A stretch of 23,321 bases of DNA from the NCBI GenBank assembly GCA_030685015.1, contig JAUXWS010000051.1, forward strand, positions 1 through 23,321, written 5' to 3'. Of this stretch, positions 15,650 to 23,038 are shown one piece after another. The notes below the pieces were generated by a model that saw only the letters and a list, made by a program, of their open reading frames with translations, was not told the DNA's origin and ran no database searches. How positions within the stretch are numbered: position 1 is the stretch's first letter; every line of letters starts with the position of its first letter. This DNA is from a bacterium. Its GTDB lineage: Bacteria > CAIWAD01. The translations under genes and the position numbers were made by a program.

Positions 15650-16268
15650 GGAGCGCCTCCCCGCGCAGCTCGACGCGGCGGTGGCAGAAGGCGAGCCAGC
15701 GGGGATCGTGGCTGGCCACGATCAAGGGCGGCACGCCGGGCGCCGCCAGGCGGTCCAGCAACAGGCGGGCCGCCGCCTCGTCCAGACCCGCCGTCGGCTC
15801 GTCCAGGAGCAGCAGGTCCACGGGCATGAGCAGGCCGCGCAGCACAGTGGCGCGCATGGCCTCGCCGCCGGACAGGACCGCGGGCGGGGCGTCAAGGTCC
15901 AGGGCAAGCCCCAGGGCGGCCAGTTCCTCCCGCAGCCGTGATCGGGGCGGCGTGGGCAGGCCGCGCAAGGTCAGGCCCAGCGCAAGGGCCTCCTCCAGGT
16001 CGTCCCCCGGCAAGAGCGGCTGCTGGGAGACCAGGTGCACGCGGCGGCGATGGGCGGCCAGGCCGCCGGCCTGCAGGGGCGCGCCCCGCCAGGAGAGGCC
16101 GCCCGCCCGCGGCCGGCCCAGTCCGGCCAGGACACGCAGCAGGGTGGTCTTGCCGCAGCCCGAGGCGCCGCGCAGCAGCAGCCGGCCCGGCTCCAGGCGC
16201 CGGCTCTGCGGACGGAGGAGGGTGCGGCCGGCGTAGCCCAGCTCGAGGCGGTCCAATTCGAACATCAT
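15639..16268 (-). CDS. fetA: ABC transporter ATP-binding protein, FetA-type
   Basis: A 209-residue ABC ATPase partner of the FetB-type permease. It has Walker A GASGCGKTT (34-42), a Q-loop near Gln82, signature LSGGE (132-136), Walker B LLLLDEPTAGLDE (152-164) and switch His187 in ASHD. The signature continues AMRATVLRGLL, where other ABC proteins commonly have QRVALARAL. The protein is slightly shorter than E. coli FetA (about 225). I start at ATG 16268 (CAGG 6 nt upstream); the adjacent ATG at 16265 and a TTG at 16283 are alternatives. It is divergent from the response regulator gene, with 71 bp between the two starts. Confidence 0.87.
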   Translation of the reverse strand: MMFELDRLELGYAGRTLLRPQSRRLEPGRLLLRGASGCGKTTLLRVLAGLGRPRAGGLSWRGAPLQAGGLAAHRRRVHLVSQQPLLPGDDLEEALALGLTLRGLPTPPRSRLREELAALGLALDLDAPPAVLSGGEAMRATVLRGLLMPVDLLLLDEPTAGLDEAAARLLLDRLAAPGVPPLIVASHDPRWLAFCHRRVELRGEALHDA

Positions 16269-16339
16269 GCCAACCTGATCCAAACACAGGATTGCGAAAA
16301 TGGGGTGGCGGCAAGTTCGTCAATCCCCGGGAGCGCGCC

Positions 16340-17038
16340 ATGGATCCACAGAGCATTCTGATCGTCGAGGACGAGGCGGACATCCAGGAGTTGTTGCGCC
16401 ACGTGCTGGAAAAAGAGGGCTACGCCGTGCGCACCGCCGGGGACGGCGAGATCGCCTTGCGCGAAGTGCGGACCGCCCCCCCCGACCTGCTCCTGCTCGA
16501 CCTCATGCTGCCCGGCATGGACGGGCTGGAGCTGTGCCGGCGGCTGCGGGCGGCCCCCGCGACCAAGACCCTGCCCATCGTCATGCTGACGGCGCGGGGC
16601 GAAGAGAACGACATCGTGAGCGGCCTCAACCTGGGGGCCGACGACTACATCACCAAGCCCTTCAGCCCCCGGGTGCTGATCGCCCGCGTGCAGGCCGTCT
16701 TCCGCCGCCGCCAGGAGGAGGCCGCCGGCCAGTCCGAGGCGGAACTCCTGCGCCGCGGCCCCCTCACCATCCATCGGGGCCGGCGCGAGGTCCTGCTCGA
16801 GGGACGCCTCCTTGCCCTTACCTGGACCGAGTTCCAGATCCTGGCCCTGCTCGCCGCCCGGCCGGGTTGGGTCTTCACGCGCTACCAGATCGTGGACGCC
16901 GTGCGCGGCGAGGACTACGCCGTCACCGAGCGCGCGGTGGACGTCCACATGGTGGGCCTGCGCCGCAAGCTGGGCGTCCAGGGCGTGCTGCTGGAGACGG
17001 TGCGGGGGGTGGGCTACCGCTTCCGCGACGAAGATTAA
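16340..17038 (+). CDS. OmpR/PhoB-type response regulator, orphan
   Basis: A 232-residue two-component regulator. The receiver domain has the acidic pair E10/D11 (IVEDEADI), phospho-acceptor Asp54 (LLLDLMLPGMDG), the Thr switch in IVMLTARG and Lys in YITKPFSP. A linker is followed by a C-terminal winged-helix domain (LTWTEFQILALLAARPGWVF, AVDVHMVGLRRKLG, LLETVRGVGYRF) typical of PhoB/OmpR. GGGAG lies 8 nt before the ATG. No histidine kinase gene is adjacent: the next gene downstream is the DtxR-type regulator, 380 bp away. Its targets cannot be told from the sequence; the divergent fetAB operon is the obvious candidate. Confidence 0.93.
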   Translation: MDPQSILIVEDEADIQELLRHVLEKEGYAVRTAGDGEIALREVRTAPPDLLLLDLMLPGMDGLELCRRLRAAPATKTLPIVMLTARGEENDIVSGLNLGADDYITKPFSPRVLIARVQAVFRRRQEEAAGQSEAELLRRGPLTIHRGRREVLLEGRLLALTWTEFQILALLAARPGWVFTRYQIVDAVRGEDYAVTERAVDVHMVGLRRKLGVQGVLLETVRGVGYRFRDED

Positions 17039-17370
17039 TCCCCCTGCGCCTGTGGACTGCGCCATGCCGTGATCGCCACCGCCACTTCATCTCAGGATGT
17101 TTCGCGAGAATCGGGCACGGGCAGCCTGTCGGGCATGAACCCACAATGGAATCGCGCCCATGCCGAAGGCCATTCGGCGGTGATTTCGCGTCGCGCAATG
17201 GCACCTACCCGCAAGAGATCTTCGTCGAATGGGACCGGCAGGCCCGGCGCAAGCGTCGGGTGGGGCGATGAAGACCGCAACGTGGCCCAGCCCGACAGGA
17301 TGCTTGGCGCGCCTCAGTTACCAAGCCGGGCTTCACCTGATGTGGGCCGCCATGGTCGCCCCTTCCGGTT
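17039..17370. other. Intergenic region holding repeat copy C
   Basis: No gene recognised between the response regulator and the DtxR-type gene. The middle is occupied by the dispersed inverted-end repeat (17126-17298, own entry). The first 85 bp show no clear T-tailed terminator for the response regulator. The last part leads into a promoter at 17371. Confidence 0.5.
17126..17298 (-). repeat. Intergenic inverted-end repeat, copy C (opposite orientation)
   Basis: A 173-bp element, inverted relative to copies A and B. The ends are CTGTCGGGCATG and CCCAGCCCGACAG. It shares with copy B (reverse complement) ATTCGGCGG, CGCAATGGCA/CGTAATGGCA, CGCAAGA, CGTCGAATGGG, GCGTCGGG and GGGGCGATGAAGACCGC. 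The internal hairpin is kept although its sequence differs: CCGGCG-CAAG-CGTCGG here (one G-T pair) versus CCGACG-AAAG-CGTCGG in copy B. The loop motif AATGGCA is also kept. No clear target duplication is visible. Confidence 0.75.
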
Positions 17371-17379
17371 TGCTACAAT
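17371..17379 (+). promoter_or_regulatory. Extended -10 promoter for the DtxR-type regulator
   Basis: TGCTACAAT is an extended -10 (TGn plus TACAAT, 5 of 6 to consensus) in an otherwise GC-rich stretch, 40 bp before the ATG. The expected start is near 17386, leaving a leader of about 33 nt with the GGAAGGAAG ribosome site. No good -35 lies at 16-18 bp, as is common for extended -10 promoters. Confidence 0.45.
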
Positions 17380-17418
17380 TCCCCCAGGTCAGCAGGCCCC
17401 CGGGGCCGGGAAGGAAGC

Positions 17419-17904
17419 ATGAGTCCGGAATCCATCGCTCTCACCCTGAGTTCCAGCCAGGAGATGTACCTGAAGACGATCCACCTGCTCTGCGAGGAGC
17501 AAAAGGTGGCCCGCGTCAAGGACATCGCCGCCAACCTGAACGTCACCATGTCCTCCGTCAACGGCGCCATCAAGGGACTGACGGATCGCGGCTTCTGCCG
17601 CCACAGCCGCTACGGCTACGTGGACCTGACCGACGACGGGCGCGAGGCGGCCCTGGCGGTGCTGGACAAGTACCGGGTGCTGACCCGCTTCCTGCACGAG
17701 ATCCTGGGCGTGGACCGCAAGACGGCCGACGCCGACGCCTGCGAGATGGAGCACATCGTCTCGCCCCAGACCCTGGACCGCATCGGCACCTTCCTCGAGT
17801 TCATCGATCATTGCGGCAAGGACGCCGGCGCCTGGGTCCGCCACTACCAGGTCTTCCTCAAGGGCCGCCTGAGCGGGGAAGGCTGCCCCGACTGCGATTT
17901 GTAG
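17419..17904 (+). CDS. DtxR/MntR-family metal-dependent transcriptional regulator
   Basis: A 161-residue iron- or manganese-sensing repressor. The N-terminal winged helix spans roughly residues 10-75 (VKDIAANLNVTMSSVNGAIK as helix-turn-helix, GYVDLTDDG as wing). The dimerisation/metal domain follows with FLHEILGVD and DADACEMEHIVSPQTLDRI (His93, Cys108, Glu111, His112 are the likely ligands). There is no SH3/FeoA-like third domain, so it is MntR-sized. The C-terminus ends GCPDCDL, a CxxC that could bind a metal or be structural. GGAAGGAAG sits before the ATG. Close to fetAB, which points to metal homeostasis. Whether it responds to Fe or Mn cannot be told. Confidence 0.92.
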   Translation: MSPESIALTLSSSQEMYLKTIHLLCEEQKVARVKDIAANLNVTMSSVNGAIKGLTDRGFCRHSRYGYVDLTDDGREAALAVLDKYRVLTRFLHEILGVDRKTADADACEMEHIVSPQTLDRIGTFLEFIDHCGKDAGAWVRHYQVFLKGRLSGEGCPDCDL

Positions 17905-17907
17905 CAG

Positions 17908-17942
17908 CTGTCGGGATTGGCCACTTCGCGGCCTGCATCACC
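17908..17942 (+). repeat. End fragment of the inverted-end repeat (copy D)
   Basis: This stretch reads CTGTCGGGATTGG, then CACTTCGCGG, then CTGCATCACC. It aligns with the left 35 bp of copies A and B (CTGTCGGGCTTGG...TTCGCGGTCTTCATC), but the rest of the element is missing and is replaced by a GC terminator. It begins 3 bp after the stop of the DtxR-type gene. Confidence 0.55.
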
Positions 17943-17957
17943 AGCATGACATGGCAA

Positions 17958-17980
17958 GGGGGGCGCCCGCCCCCCTCTTC
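17958..17980. terminator. Bidirectional-looking terminator hairpin between convergent genes
   Basis: A 7-bp perfect stem GGGGGGC-GCCC-GCCCCCC at 17958-17975, followed on the plus strand by TCTTC. It lies between the DtxR-type gene (plus, ending 17904) and the OsmC-family gene (minus, ending 18002), and so could serve both. Confidence 0.6.
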
Positions 17981-18001
17981 GTGTCCGGATGGGTCGCCCC
18001 C

Positions 18002-18403
18002 TCAGGAGGCGGCGACGGCCCTCACCTCGATGAGGGGCGGCTCGTGCAGGTGCTGCTTGACGGCGCACAGCTCGGCGGAGCGCAGCACGGCGTCCCGATA
18101 CTGCACGGGGAAGCCGGCGGGCAGGTGGATGTCCAGCTGCAGGCGGCCGACGCGCCGGCCCGTGCTGTCGGGCTCGATCGCCATCTCGATGGTCATGTCG
18201 TCCGTGGCGATGCCCCGCGTGTCGCAGAAGCCCTTGACATAGATGCCGGCGCAGGTGGCGATGGAGGCCAGGAAGAGGTCGAAGGGCGGGGGGGCGCTGC
18301 CCTGGCCGCCGCCCCGGACGGACTGGTCCGTGCGGATGTTGAATCCGTTGTAGTGGGCGTCCACCCGCTTGCCACCTGGGAAGTCGACTTTCATGCTCGC
18401 CAT
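18002..18403 (-). CDS. OsmC/Ohr-family protein
   Basis: A 133-residue OsmC-like protein, a family of thiol-dependent hydroperoxide reductases and related proteins. The two family cysteines are present: Cys51 in LASIATCAGIYVKGFC, at the start of the long helix, and Cys113 in SAELCAVKQHLHEPP. PPPFDLFLASIATC is the typical strand-helix junction. A third Cys (Cys60) is also present. It resembles the YhfA-like branch more than Ohr, so peroxidase activity is probable but unproven. AGGAAGGA lies before the ATG at 18403; the ATG three codons in is an alternative. It is transcribed away from the molybdenum cofactor operon. Confidence 0.85.
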   Translation of the reverse strand: MASMKVDFPGGKRVDAHYNGFNIRTDQSVRGGGQGSAPPPFDLFLASIATCAGIYVKGFCDTRGIATDDMTIEMAIEPDSTGRRVGRLQLDIHLPAGFPVQYRDAVLRSAELCAVKQHLHEPPLIEVRAVAAS

Positions 18404-18540
18404 GGATCCTTCCTCTTCACATTGTGTGGTTCGTCAGCCCAGTGGCCTGCCAGACTCGCCCAAAAAGCCCGAGCCGGACAGCCTGCCAGTTGGTCCATCG
18501 GGCCGCCCCAACCTGGCAATTTTGTTTGATACCTACAACT

Positions 18541-18556
18541 ATTTTCAAATGAAAAT
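18541..18556. promoter_or_regulatory. 16-bp AT-rich palindrome, candidate operator
   Basis: ATTTTCAAATGAAAAT is a perfect inverted repeat (7-bp arms, AA centre) in a sharp AT-rich island between osmC (minus) and moeA (plus). It sits 3 bp upstream of the candidate moeA -35. On the other strand its right part gives TTGAAA, a possible -35 for osmC. The placement is that of a regulator binding site for two divergent promoters. The regulator is unknown; the DtxR-type protein 600 bp away is one candidate. Confidence 0.45.
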
Positions 18557-18559
18557 GGT

Positions 18560-18587
18560 TTGCCTGTCCCGGCCTCCATGCTATCAT
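18560..18587 (+). promoter_or_regulatory. Candidate promoter of the molybdenum cofactor operon
   Basis: TTGCCT (18560-18565), 16 bp, then TATCAT (18582-18587, 5 of 6 to TATAAT) preceded by TGC as an extended -10. Transcription would begin around 18594 and leave a leader of about 110 nt before moeA. It is the best promoter-like sequence in the 299-bp divergent region. Confidence 0.5.
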
Positions 18588-18594
18588 GGCCGCA

Positions 18595-18668
18595 CGGAGG
18601 ACCGCGTGCCTCCGGCCGACCACGGTTCGACCACGCCGGACAGCCAGGGCGGCTGCCCCTGGTCGGCC
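18595..18668 (+). promoter_or_regulatory. Structured 5' leader of the moeA operon
   Basis: Within the predicted leader, CGGAGG (18595-18600) pairs with CCTCCG (18609-18614), and GGCCGACCA (18614-18622) pairs perfectly with TGGTCGGCC (18660-18668). Inside the second stem, CCAGGG and CCCTGG form a competing hairpin. Shared bases between the stems allow alternative folds. Molybdenum cofactor operons are often preceded by the Moco RNA riboswitch, but I do not recognise its conserved core here. It may be a different element or just GC-rich folding. Confidence 0.35.
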
Positions 18669-18702
18669 CCCGCGAACTCCCACGGCAGGCAGACGAGAGT
18701 AC

Positions 18703-19938
18703 ATGGCCCGACCCGACCAGCCCATCCTGCTCAGTGTGGCCGAGGCTTATGCCCTGCTGCAGGCCGCCCGGCCGGACTGGGGCCGCGAGGAGCTGCCGCT
18801 GGAGGCGGCCGCCGGACGCGTGCTGGCCGCGCCGGTCCTGGCCGACCGCGACCTGCCCCCCTTTCCCCGGGTGACCATGGACGGCGTGGCCCTGGCCCAT
18901 GCCGCCTGGGCGGAGGGTGGCCGCGCCTTCCACCTGGCTGGTGTCCAGGCGGCCGGGGAGCCGCCCCTCCGTCTGCCGGATCCCGCCTCCGCCATCGAAG
19001 TGATGACCGGCGCCTTCCTGCCCCTGGGCTGCGATTGCGTCGTGCCCGTCGAGGAGCTTGAGCGCGAAGGGACGCTGGTGAGGCTGGCGGCCGACCACCC
19101 CCTCACGGCCGGCGCCTGCGTGCATGTCCAGGGCAGCGACGGACAGGCGGGGAGCCTGCTCCTGGCGCCCGGCACGCGCCTGGACAGCCCGGCCCTGGCC
19201 GTGGCCGCCAGCGCGGGAGCCACCCGCCTCAGCGTCCTGCGGCGGCCGCGCATCGCCCTCATCGCCACCGGCAGCGAGCTGGTGCCGCCCGGGGAGCGAC
19301 CCCTGCCCTGGCAGATCCGGGCCAGCAACGGCCTGGCCCTGCGCGCCGCCCTGGCCGCGGCGGGACAGGGCGAGGCGGAGCTGAGCCTCGTGGACGACGA
19401 TCCCGGCCGCCTGGCCGCCGCCATCGAAGGCGCCCTGGCCCGGGCCGATCTGCTGGTCCTCTCGGGGGCGGTCTCCCGGGGCCGCTTCGACCATGTGCCC
19501 GGCCTGCTGCGGGAGGCGGGAGCGCGTCTGCTGTTCCACGGCGTGGCCCAGCGGCCGGGCAAGCCCCTGCTGGCGGCCGTGTTGGCGGGCGAGCCGCCGC
19601 GGCTGGTGCTGGGGCTACCGGGCAATCCGGTCTCGGCCCTGGTCTGCCTGCACCGCTACCTGCTGCCCCTGTTGGCGGAGGTGGCCGGCCGCCCCCCGGC
19701 CCCCCGCCCCGTGCGGCTGGCCCAGGCGGTGGAGGGGATCGGCCCCCTGACCCTCTTCCTGCCCGTGGCCTTGAGCGAGGAGGCGGGCGCCACCCTGGCC
19801 TGGCCGCATCCCACCGCGGGCAGCGGCGACTACCTGGCCCTGGTCGGCAGCGCGGGCTTCGTCCAGCTGGATCAGCCCCACGCCGGCCACAATCGGCAAG
19901 AGACCGGTGCCGTCGCCGTTTTCCACCCCTGGAGCTGA
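18703..19938 (+). CDS. moeA: Molybdopterin molybdotransferase MoeA
   Basis: MoeA inserts molybdate into adenylylated molybdopterin, the step that makes the molybdenum cofactor. The 411-residue protein shows the expected blocks in order: LPPFPRVTMDGVAL, EVMTGAFLPLGCDCVVPVEE, ALIATGSELVPPGE, SNGLALRAAL, SGAVSRGRFDHVPGLLREAG, RPGKPLLAAVL and GLPGNPVSALVCLHRYLLP. The usual SGGVS is SGAVS here and the phosphate-loop context is kept. The ATG at 18703 is chosen because homology begins there; the ribosome site (GACGAGAG) is modest. First gene of the operon; the moaA ATG lies 7 bp past its stop. Confidence 0.94.
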   Translation: MARPDQPILLSVAEAYALLQAARPDWGREELPLEAAAGRVLAAPVLADRDLPPFPRVTMDGVALAHAAWAEGGRAFHLAGVQAAGEPPLRLPDPASAIEVMTGAFLPLGCDCVVPVEELEREGTLVRLAADHPLTAGACVHVQGSDGQAGSLLLAPGTRLDSPALAVAASAGATRLSVLRRPRIALIATGSELVPPGERPLPWQIRASNGLALRAALAAAGQGEAELSLVDDDPGRLAAAIEGALARADLLVLSGAVSRGRFDHVPGLLREAGARLLFHGVAQRPGKPLLAAVLAGEPPRLVLGLPGNPVSALVCLHRYLLPLLAEVAGRPPAPRPVRLAQAVEGIGPLTLFLPVALSEEAGATLAWPHPTAGSGDYLALVGSAGFVQLDQPHAGHNRQETGAVAVFHPWS

Positions 19939-19945
19939 GGTGACC

Positions 19946-20884
19946 ATGCTGCTGGATCCAGCCGGCCGGCGCATCCGCAAGCTGCGCGTCTCCCTGACGG
20001 ACGCCTGCCAGTTCCGCTGTTTCTACTGCCTGCCCGCGACTCCCCGCTTCCTGCCGCACCAGCGCCTGCTGCCCGCGGCAGAGCTGATCGAGCTGGTCGG
20101 GCGCCTGGCGGAGCTGGGCATCGACGAGCTGCGCCTCACCGGCGGCGAGCCCACCCTGCGCCCCGAGCTGCTGGAGATCGTGCGCGGCCTGGCGCGCCTG
20201 CCCATCGCCAAGCTGGGCATGACGACCAACGCCCAGCGTCTGGAACCGCTCCTGCCCGCCCTGCGCGGGGCGGGGCTGCACGGCGTCAACATCAGTCTGG
20301 ACAGCCTGCGGCCGGAGACCTTCGCCCGCATCACCGGTGGCCGCCAACCCGCGCAGGTGCTGGCCGCCGCCCGAGCCGCGCGCGACCAGGGCCTGCAGGT
20401 CAAGCTCAACGTGGTCCTCTTCCGCGGGCTCAACGACGGCGAGGTGCCGGACTTCCTGCGCCTGGCCGAAGCAGAGGGCGTGACCGTGCGCTTCCTGGAG
20501 CTGATGCGCATCGGGGTCGCGTCCCAGCGGCAGCCTGCCTTGTTCATCCCGGCGGACGAAGTGATCGCCACGCTGCGGGCGGCGGGGGAGCGGCTCACGC
20601 CCCTGCCCGGGCCGCCCGACGCCACCTCCTTCGACTACGCCACGGCGGGCGGCGGCCGCATCGGCTTCATCGCCAGCGAGTCGCGCCCCTTCTGCGCCGG
20701 CTGTTCGCGCCTGCGGCTGTCGGCCACCGGCTTCCTGCGCGCATGCCTGATGAGCGGCGATGGCCTCGACCTGCGCGGCTTGCCTCCCGCGGAGCTGCTC
20801 GCGGCGCTGGCGCGGGTGCTGGCCATGAGGCCGCTGGACCGCATCGCGCAGGTGGACGAGGTGATGGCCAGGATTGGAGGGTGA
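19946..20884 (+). CDS. moaA: GTP 3',8-cyclase MoaA (radical SAM)
   Basis: It starts molybdopterin synthesis by rearranging GTP to 3',8-cyclo-GTP. The 312-residue protein carries the radical-SAM cluster C21-x3-C25-x2-C28 (CQFRCFYC), the SAM-binding [12 protein letters not shown] (65-76), NISLDSL, and the second C-terminal cluster C250-x2-C253-x13-C267 ([10 protein letters not shown]...FLRACL). It ends ARIGG, the functionally important Gly-Gly tail of MoaA. GAGG precedes the ATG at 19946 by 5 nt. An in-frame start at 19907 inside moeA was rejected. MoaC follows after 1 bp, and together they make cyclic pyranopterin monophosphate. Confidence 0.96.
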   Translation: MLLDPAGRRIRKLRVSLTDACQFRCFYCLPATPRFLPHQRLLPAAELIELVGRLAELGIDELRLTGGEPTLRPELLEIVRGLARLPIAKLGMTTNAQRLEPLLPALRGAGLHGVNISLDSLRPETFARITGGRQPAQVLAAARAARDQGLQVKLNVVLFRGLNDGEVPDFLRLAEAEGVTVRFLELMRIGVASQRQPALFIPADEVIATLRAAGERLTPLPGPPDATSFDYATAGGGRIGFIASESRPFCAGCSRLRLSATGFLRACLMSGDGLDLRGLPPAELLAALARVLAMRPLDRIAQVDEVMARIGG

Positions 20885-20885
20885 A

Positions 20886-21389
20886 ATGGAAGGATTGAGC
20901 CACCTGGATCCGGACGGACGCCCCGCCATGGTGGACGTGGGCGGCAAGCCCGTCACGGCGCGCCGCGCCCTGGCGGAGGGGCGGGTCCGGCTGCCCGCTG
21001 CCGTGGCCGCCCTGCTTCGCGACGGCGAGCTGGACAGCCCCAAGGGGCCCGTCCTCCACACCGCCATCCTGGCCGGGACGATGGCCGCCAAGCGCACGGC
21101 CGAGCTGATCCCCCTCTGCCACCCGCTGCCGCTGGAGCGCGTGCGGCTCAGCATCCAGGTGGAGGCGGGCGACGAAGGGTGCGCCGTCGCCCTACTGCGC
21201 TGCGAGGCCGCCCTCCACGGCCGCACCGGGGTGGAGATGGAGGCCCTCACCGGCGTGGCGGTGGCGGCCCTCACCATCGTCGACATGTGCAAGGCGCTCA
21301 GCCACGAGCTGGTCATCGACGGCATCCGCCTGCTGGAGAAGGAGGGTGGCCGCCGCACGGTGCGTGACGGTCGCCTGGTGCCGGCATGA
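20886..21389 (+). CDS. moaC: Cyclic pyranopterin monophosphate synthase MoaC
   Basis: It converts the MoaA product 3',8-cyclo-GTP to cyclic pyranopterin monophosphate. The 167-residue sequence has [18 protein letters not shown] near the N-terminus, [18 protein letters not shown], and [20 protein letters not shown] with the catalytic Asp133 and Lys136 (DMCKA). The ending [14 protein letters not shown] is typical. The ATG at 20886 is preceded by GGAGGGTGAA. A TTG twelve bases earlier overlaps moaA and is less likely. The stop overlaps the mobBA start by 4 bp (ATGA). Confidence 0.96.
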   Translation: MEGLSHLDPDGRPAMVDVGGKPVTARRALAEGRVRLPAAVAALLRDGELDSPKGPVLHTAILAGTMAAKRTAELIPLCHPLPLERVRLSIQVEAGDEGCAVALLRCEAALHGRTGVEMEALTGVAVAALTIVDMCKALSHELVIDGIRLLEKEGGRRTVRDGRLVPA

Positions 21390-22552
21390 GCGGGGGACGT
21401 CACGGCGAGGGCCGGCGTGGCGAAGGCCGCGGCCCCCTCTTCCACCCCTTCGAGCTGGCCGTCTGCGGCCACTCGGGCAGCGGCAAGACCACCCTGCTGG
21501 AGCGGCTCGTACGCCGCTTGGCCCCCACCCGCCGCGTGGGCTATGTCAAGCGCGACGTCCACGGTTTCCAGATGGACCACGAGGGCAAGGACACCTGGCG
21601 CCTGCGCGAGGCGGGGGCCTGCGCCCTGCAGATCCAGTCCGGCGAGGCCTGGGCGGGCGGCCTGACGGGAGGCGCCGCGCCCGCCCTCTCCCGCCAGCTC
21701 TTCGCCGCCTGCGATCTGGTGCTGCTGGAAGGCTATCGGCGGGAGCCGCGCCTGGACAAACTTGTCTTCCTCGAGGGCTGCGAACCCACCGAGCAGCCGC
21801 TCCGCGTGGCGGGGCTGCTCACCAAGGAGTCCGGTCGGGTGGACCAAGCTCTTCCCGCCGCCTGGGCCGCCGCCCTGCCCGCGGGGGAGGCGCCCCCCCT
21901 CTTCCATCGTGACGACGTGGCGGGCATCGCCGATTGGCTGCTGGAGCGCTTCACGGCCCGGCTGGCGGCCCGCCCCCTGCGCGGCCTGGTCCTGGCGGGC
22001 GGCCACAGCAGGCGCATGGGCCGCGACAAGGCCCTGCTCGAGTACGACGGCGTGCCGCAGGTGGAGCGCGCCGCCCGCCTGCTGGAGTCCTGCTGCCAGA
22101 CCGTGCACATCTCAGCCCGGGCCGGCCAGGGGCGCGAGATGCTGGGCCGCCCCCTCATCGAAGACCGCTTCGTGGAGATGGGTCCGGTCGGCGGCATCCT
22201 TTCCGCCCTCGAGGCGGACCCGGAGGCGGCCTGGCTGGTTCTGGGCTGCGACCTGCCTTTCGTCACGCCGGAGCTCCTGGACGCCCTGTTGGCCGGGCGC
22301 GACCCCTGGCGCGTGGCGACGGCTTTCCGCGATCCCGCCAGCGGGCTGCCCGAGCCGCTCTGCGCCGTGTGGGAGCCCCGTTCGCGCGCGCTCCTGCTGG
22401 GCAACCTGGCGGCGGAGACACGCTGCCCGCGTCGCGCCCTGGACCACAAGGGCGCCCTCCTCCTCGACCTGCCCGATCCGCGGGCGCTGGAGAACGTCAA
22501 CCGGCCGGAGGAGCTGGAGGCGGCGCGCCTGCGGTGGCGGGAGGATCGATAA
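21386..22552 (+). CDS. mobBA: Fused MobB-MobA molybdenum cofactor guanylyltransferase
   Basis: A 388-residue fusion. Residues 22-190 are MobB, a GTP-binding adaptor: Walker [10 protein letters not shown] (28-36), [31 protein letters not shown]. Residues 199-388 are MobA, which links GMP to molybdopterin for bis-MGD enzymes: [20 protein letters not shown] (200-219), [35 protein letters not shown] and the ending NVNRPEEL. The first 20 residues are a Gly/Arg-rich lead-in. The order is MobB first; separate genes are more usual. Presence of MobA implies DMSO-reductase or formate-dehydrogenase type enzymes elsewhere in the genome. moaD, moaE and mog/moaB are not in view. Confidence 0.94.
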   Translation: MSGGRHGEGRRGEGRGPLFHPFELAVCGHSGSGKTTLLERLVRRLAPTRRVGYVKRDVHGFQMDHEGKDTWRLREAGACALQIQSGEAWAGGLTGGAAPALSRQLFAACDLVLLEGYRREPRLDKLVFLEGCEPTEQPLRVAGLLTKESGRVDQALPAAWAAALPAGEAPPLFHRDDVAGIADWLLERFTARLAARPLRGLVLAGGHSRRMGRDKALLEYDGVPQVERAARLLESCCQTVHISARAGQGREMLGRPLIEDRFVEMGPVGGILSALEADPEAAWLVLGCDLPFVTPELLDALLAGRDPWRVATAFRDPASGLPEPLCAVWEPRSRALLLGNLAAETRCPRRALDHKGALLLDLPDPRALENVNRPEELEAARLRWREDR

Positions 22553-22714
22553 TCTCCGGGATAGGCCCAGGGCGCAGGAGGGCGGCCGCCTGGACGGTGG
22601 AAGCGGAACCGGGCTGGGGTGGATCGCCCTTGTGGGGCCCACTGGACAGCCTTTAAATCTGCACACCGTTTGGGGGCGTGTTCAGCGAACTTTTCAGCGA
22701 AACCCCAGTGCCCC

Positions 22715-22740
22715 GGGAGGGTGGGGAGGTGGTGGGAGGG
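22715..22740 (+). other. G-quadruplex motif in repeat unit 1
   Basis: Runs of G at 22715-22717, 22719-22721, 22723-22726, 22734-22736 and 22738-22740 with loops of 1, 1, 7 and 1 nt fit the canonical G3+N1-7 pattern with one run to spare. The same bases overlap a possible hairpin in which CCCCA (22703-22707) pairs with TGGGG (22722-22726) and CCC pairs with GGG inside it, so the two folds exclude each other. Confidence 0.6.
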
Positions 22741-23012
22741 AAAACATGTGATCTTCACGAAACGGAACAGGATCACCCCGCCCATCCCCACGAACCGTGT
22801 GGATGGTTGGCGGCCATCGCGCATTCTGCGAGCAGGTACCTTGCATCCAAAGAGCGCGAAGGCCGGAGAAACACGTTGGGCGGCAGCCTGGACAGCAAGG
22901 GCGGAGTCGGGTTGGAGTGGATCGCCCCTGTTGGGCCGACTGGACAGCCCCTTTATCTGCACATCGTTTTTAGGCATGTTCAGCGAACTTTTGGGCGAAA
23001 CCCCAGTGCCCC

Positions 23013-23038
23013 GGGAGGGTGGGGAGGTGGTGGGAGGG
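23013..23038 (+). other. G-quadruplex motif in repeat unit 2
   Basis: Identical in sequence and spacing to the motif in unit 1, 298 bp further on (G-runs at 23013, 23017, 23021, 23032 and 23036). The third unit shows its first three runs (23310-23321) before the window ends. Confidence 0.6.

Noticed and set aside
16269-16339. Shared regulator site for fetA and the response regulator
   Set aside because: GAAAATGG here also occurs beside the 18541 palindrome, but only this 8-bp half matches, which is too little to claim a common operator.
19259-22108. 949-codon open frame on the minus strand
   Set aside because: It lies opposite moeA, moaA, moaC and mobBA, whose catalytic motifs are all intact on the plus strand.
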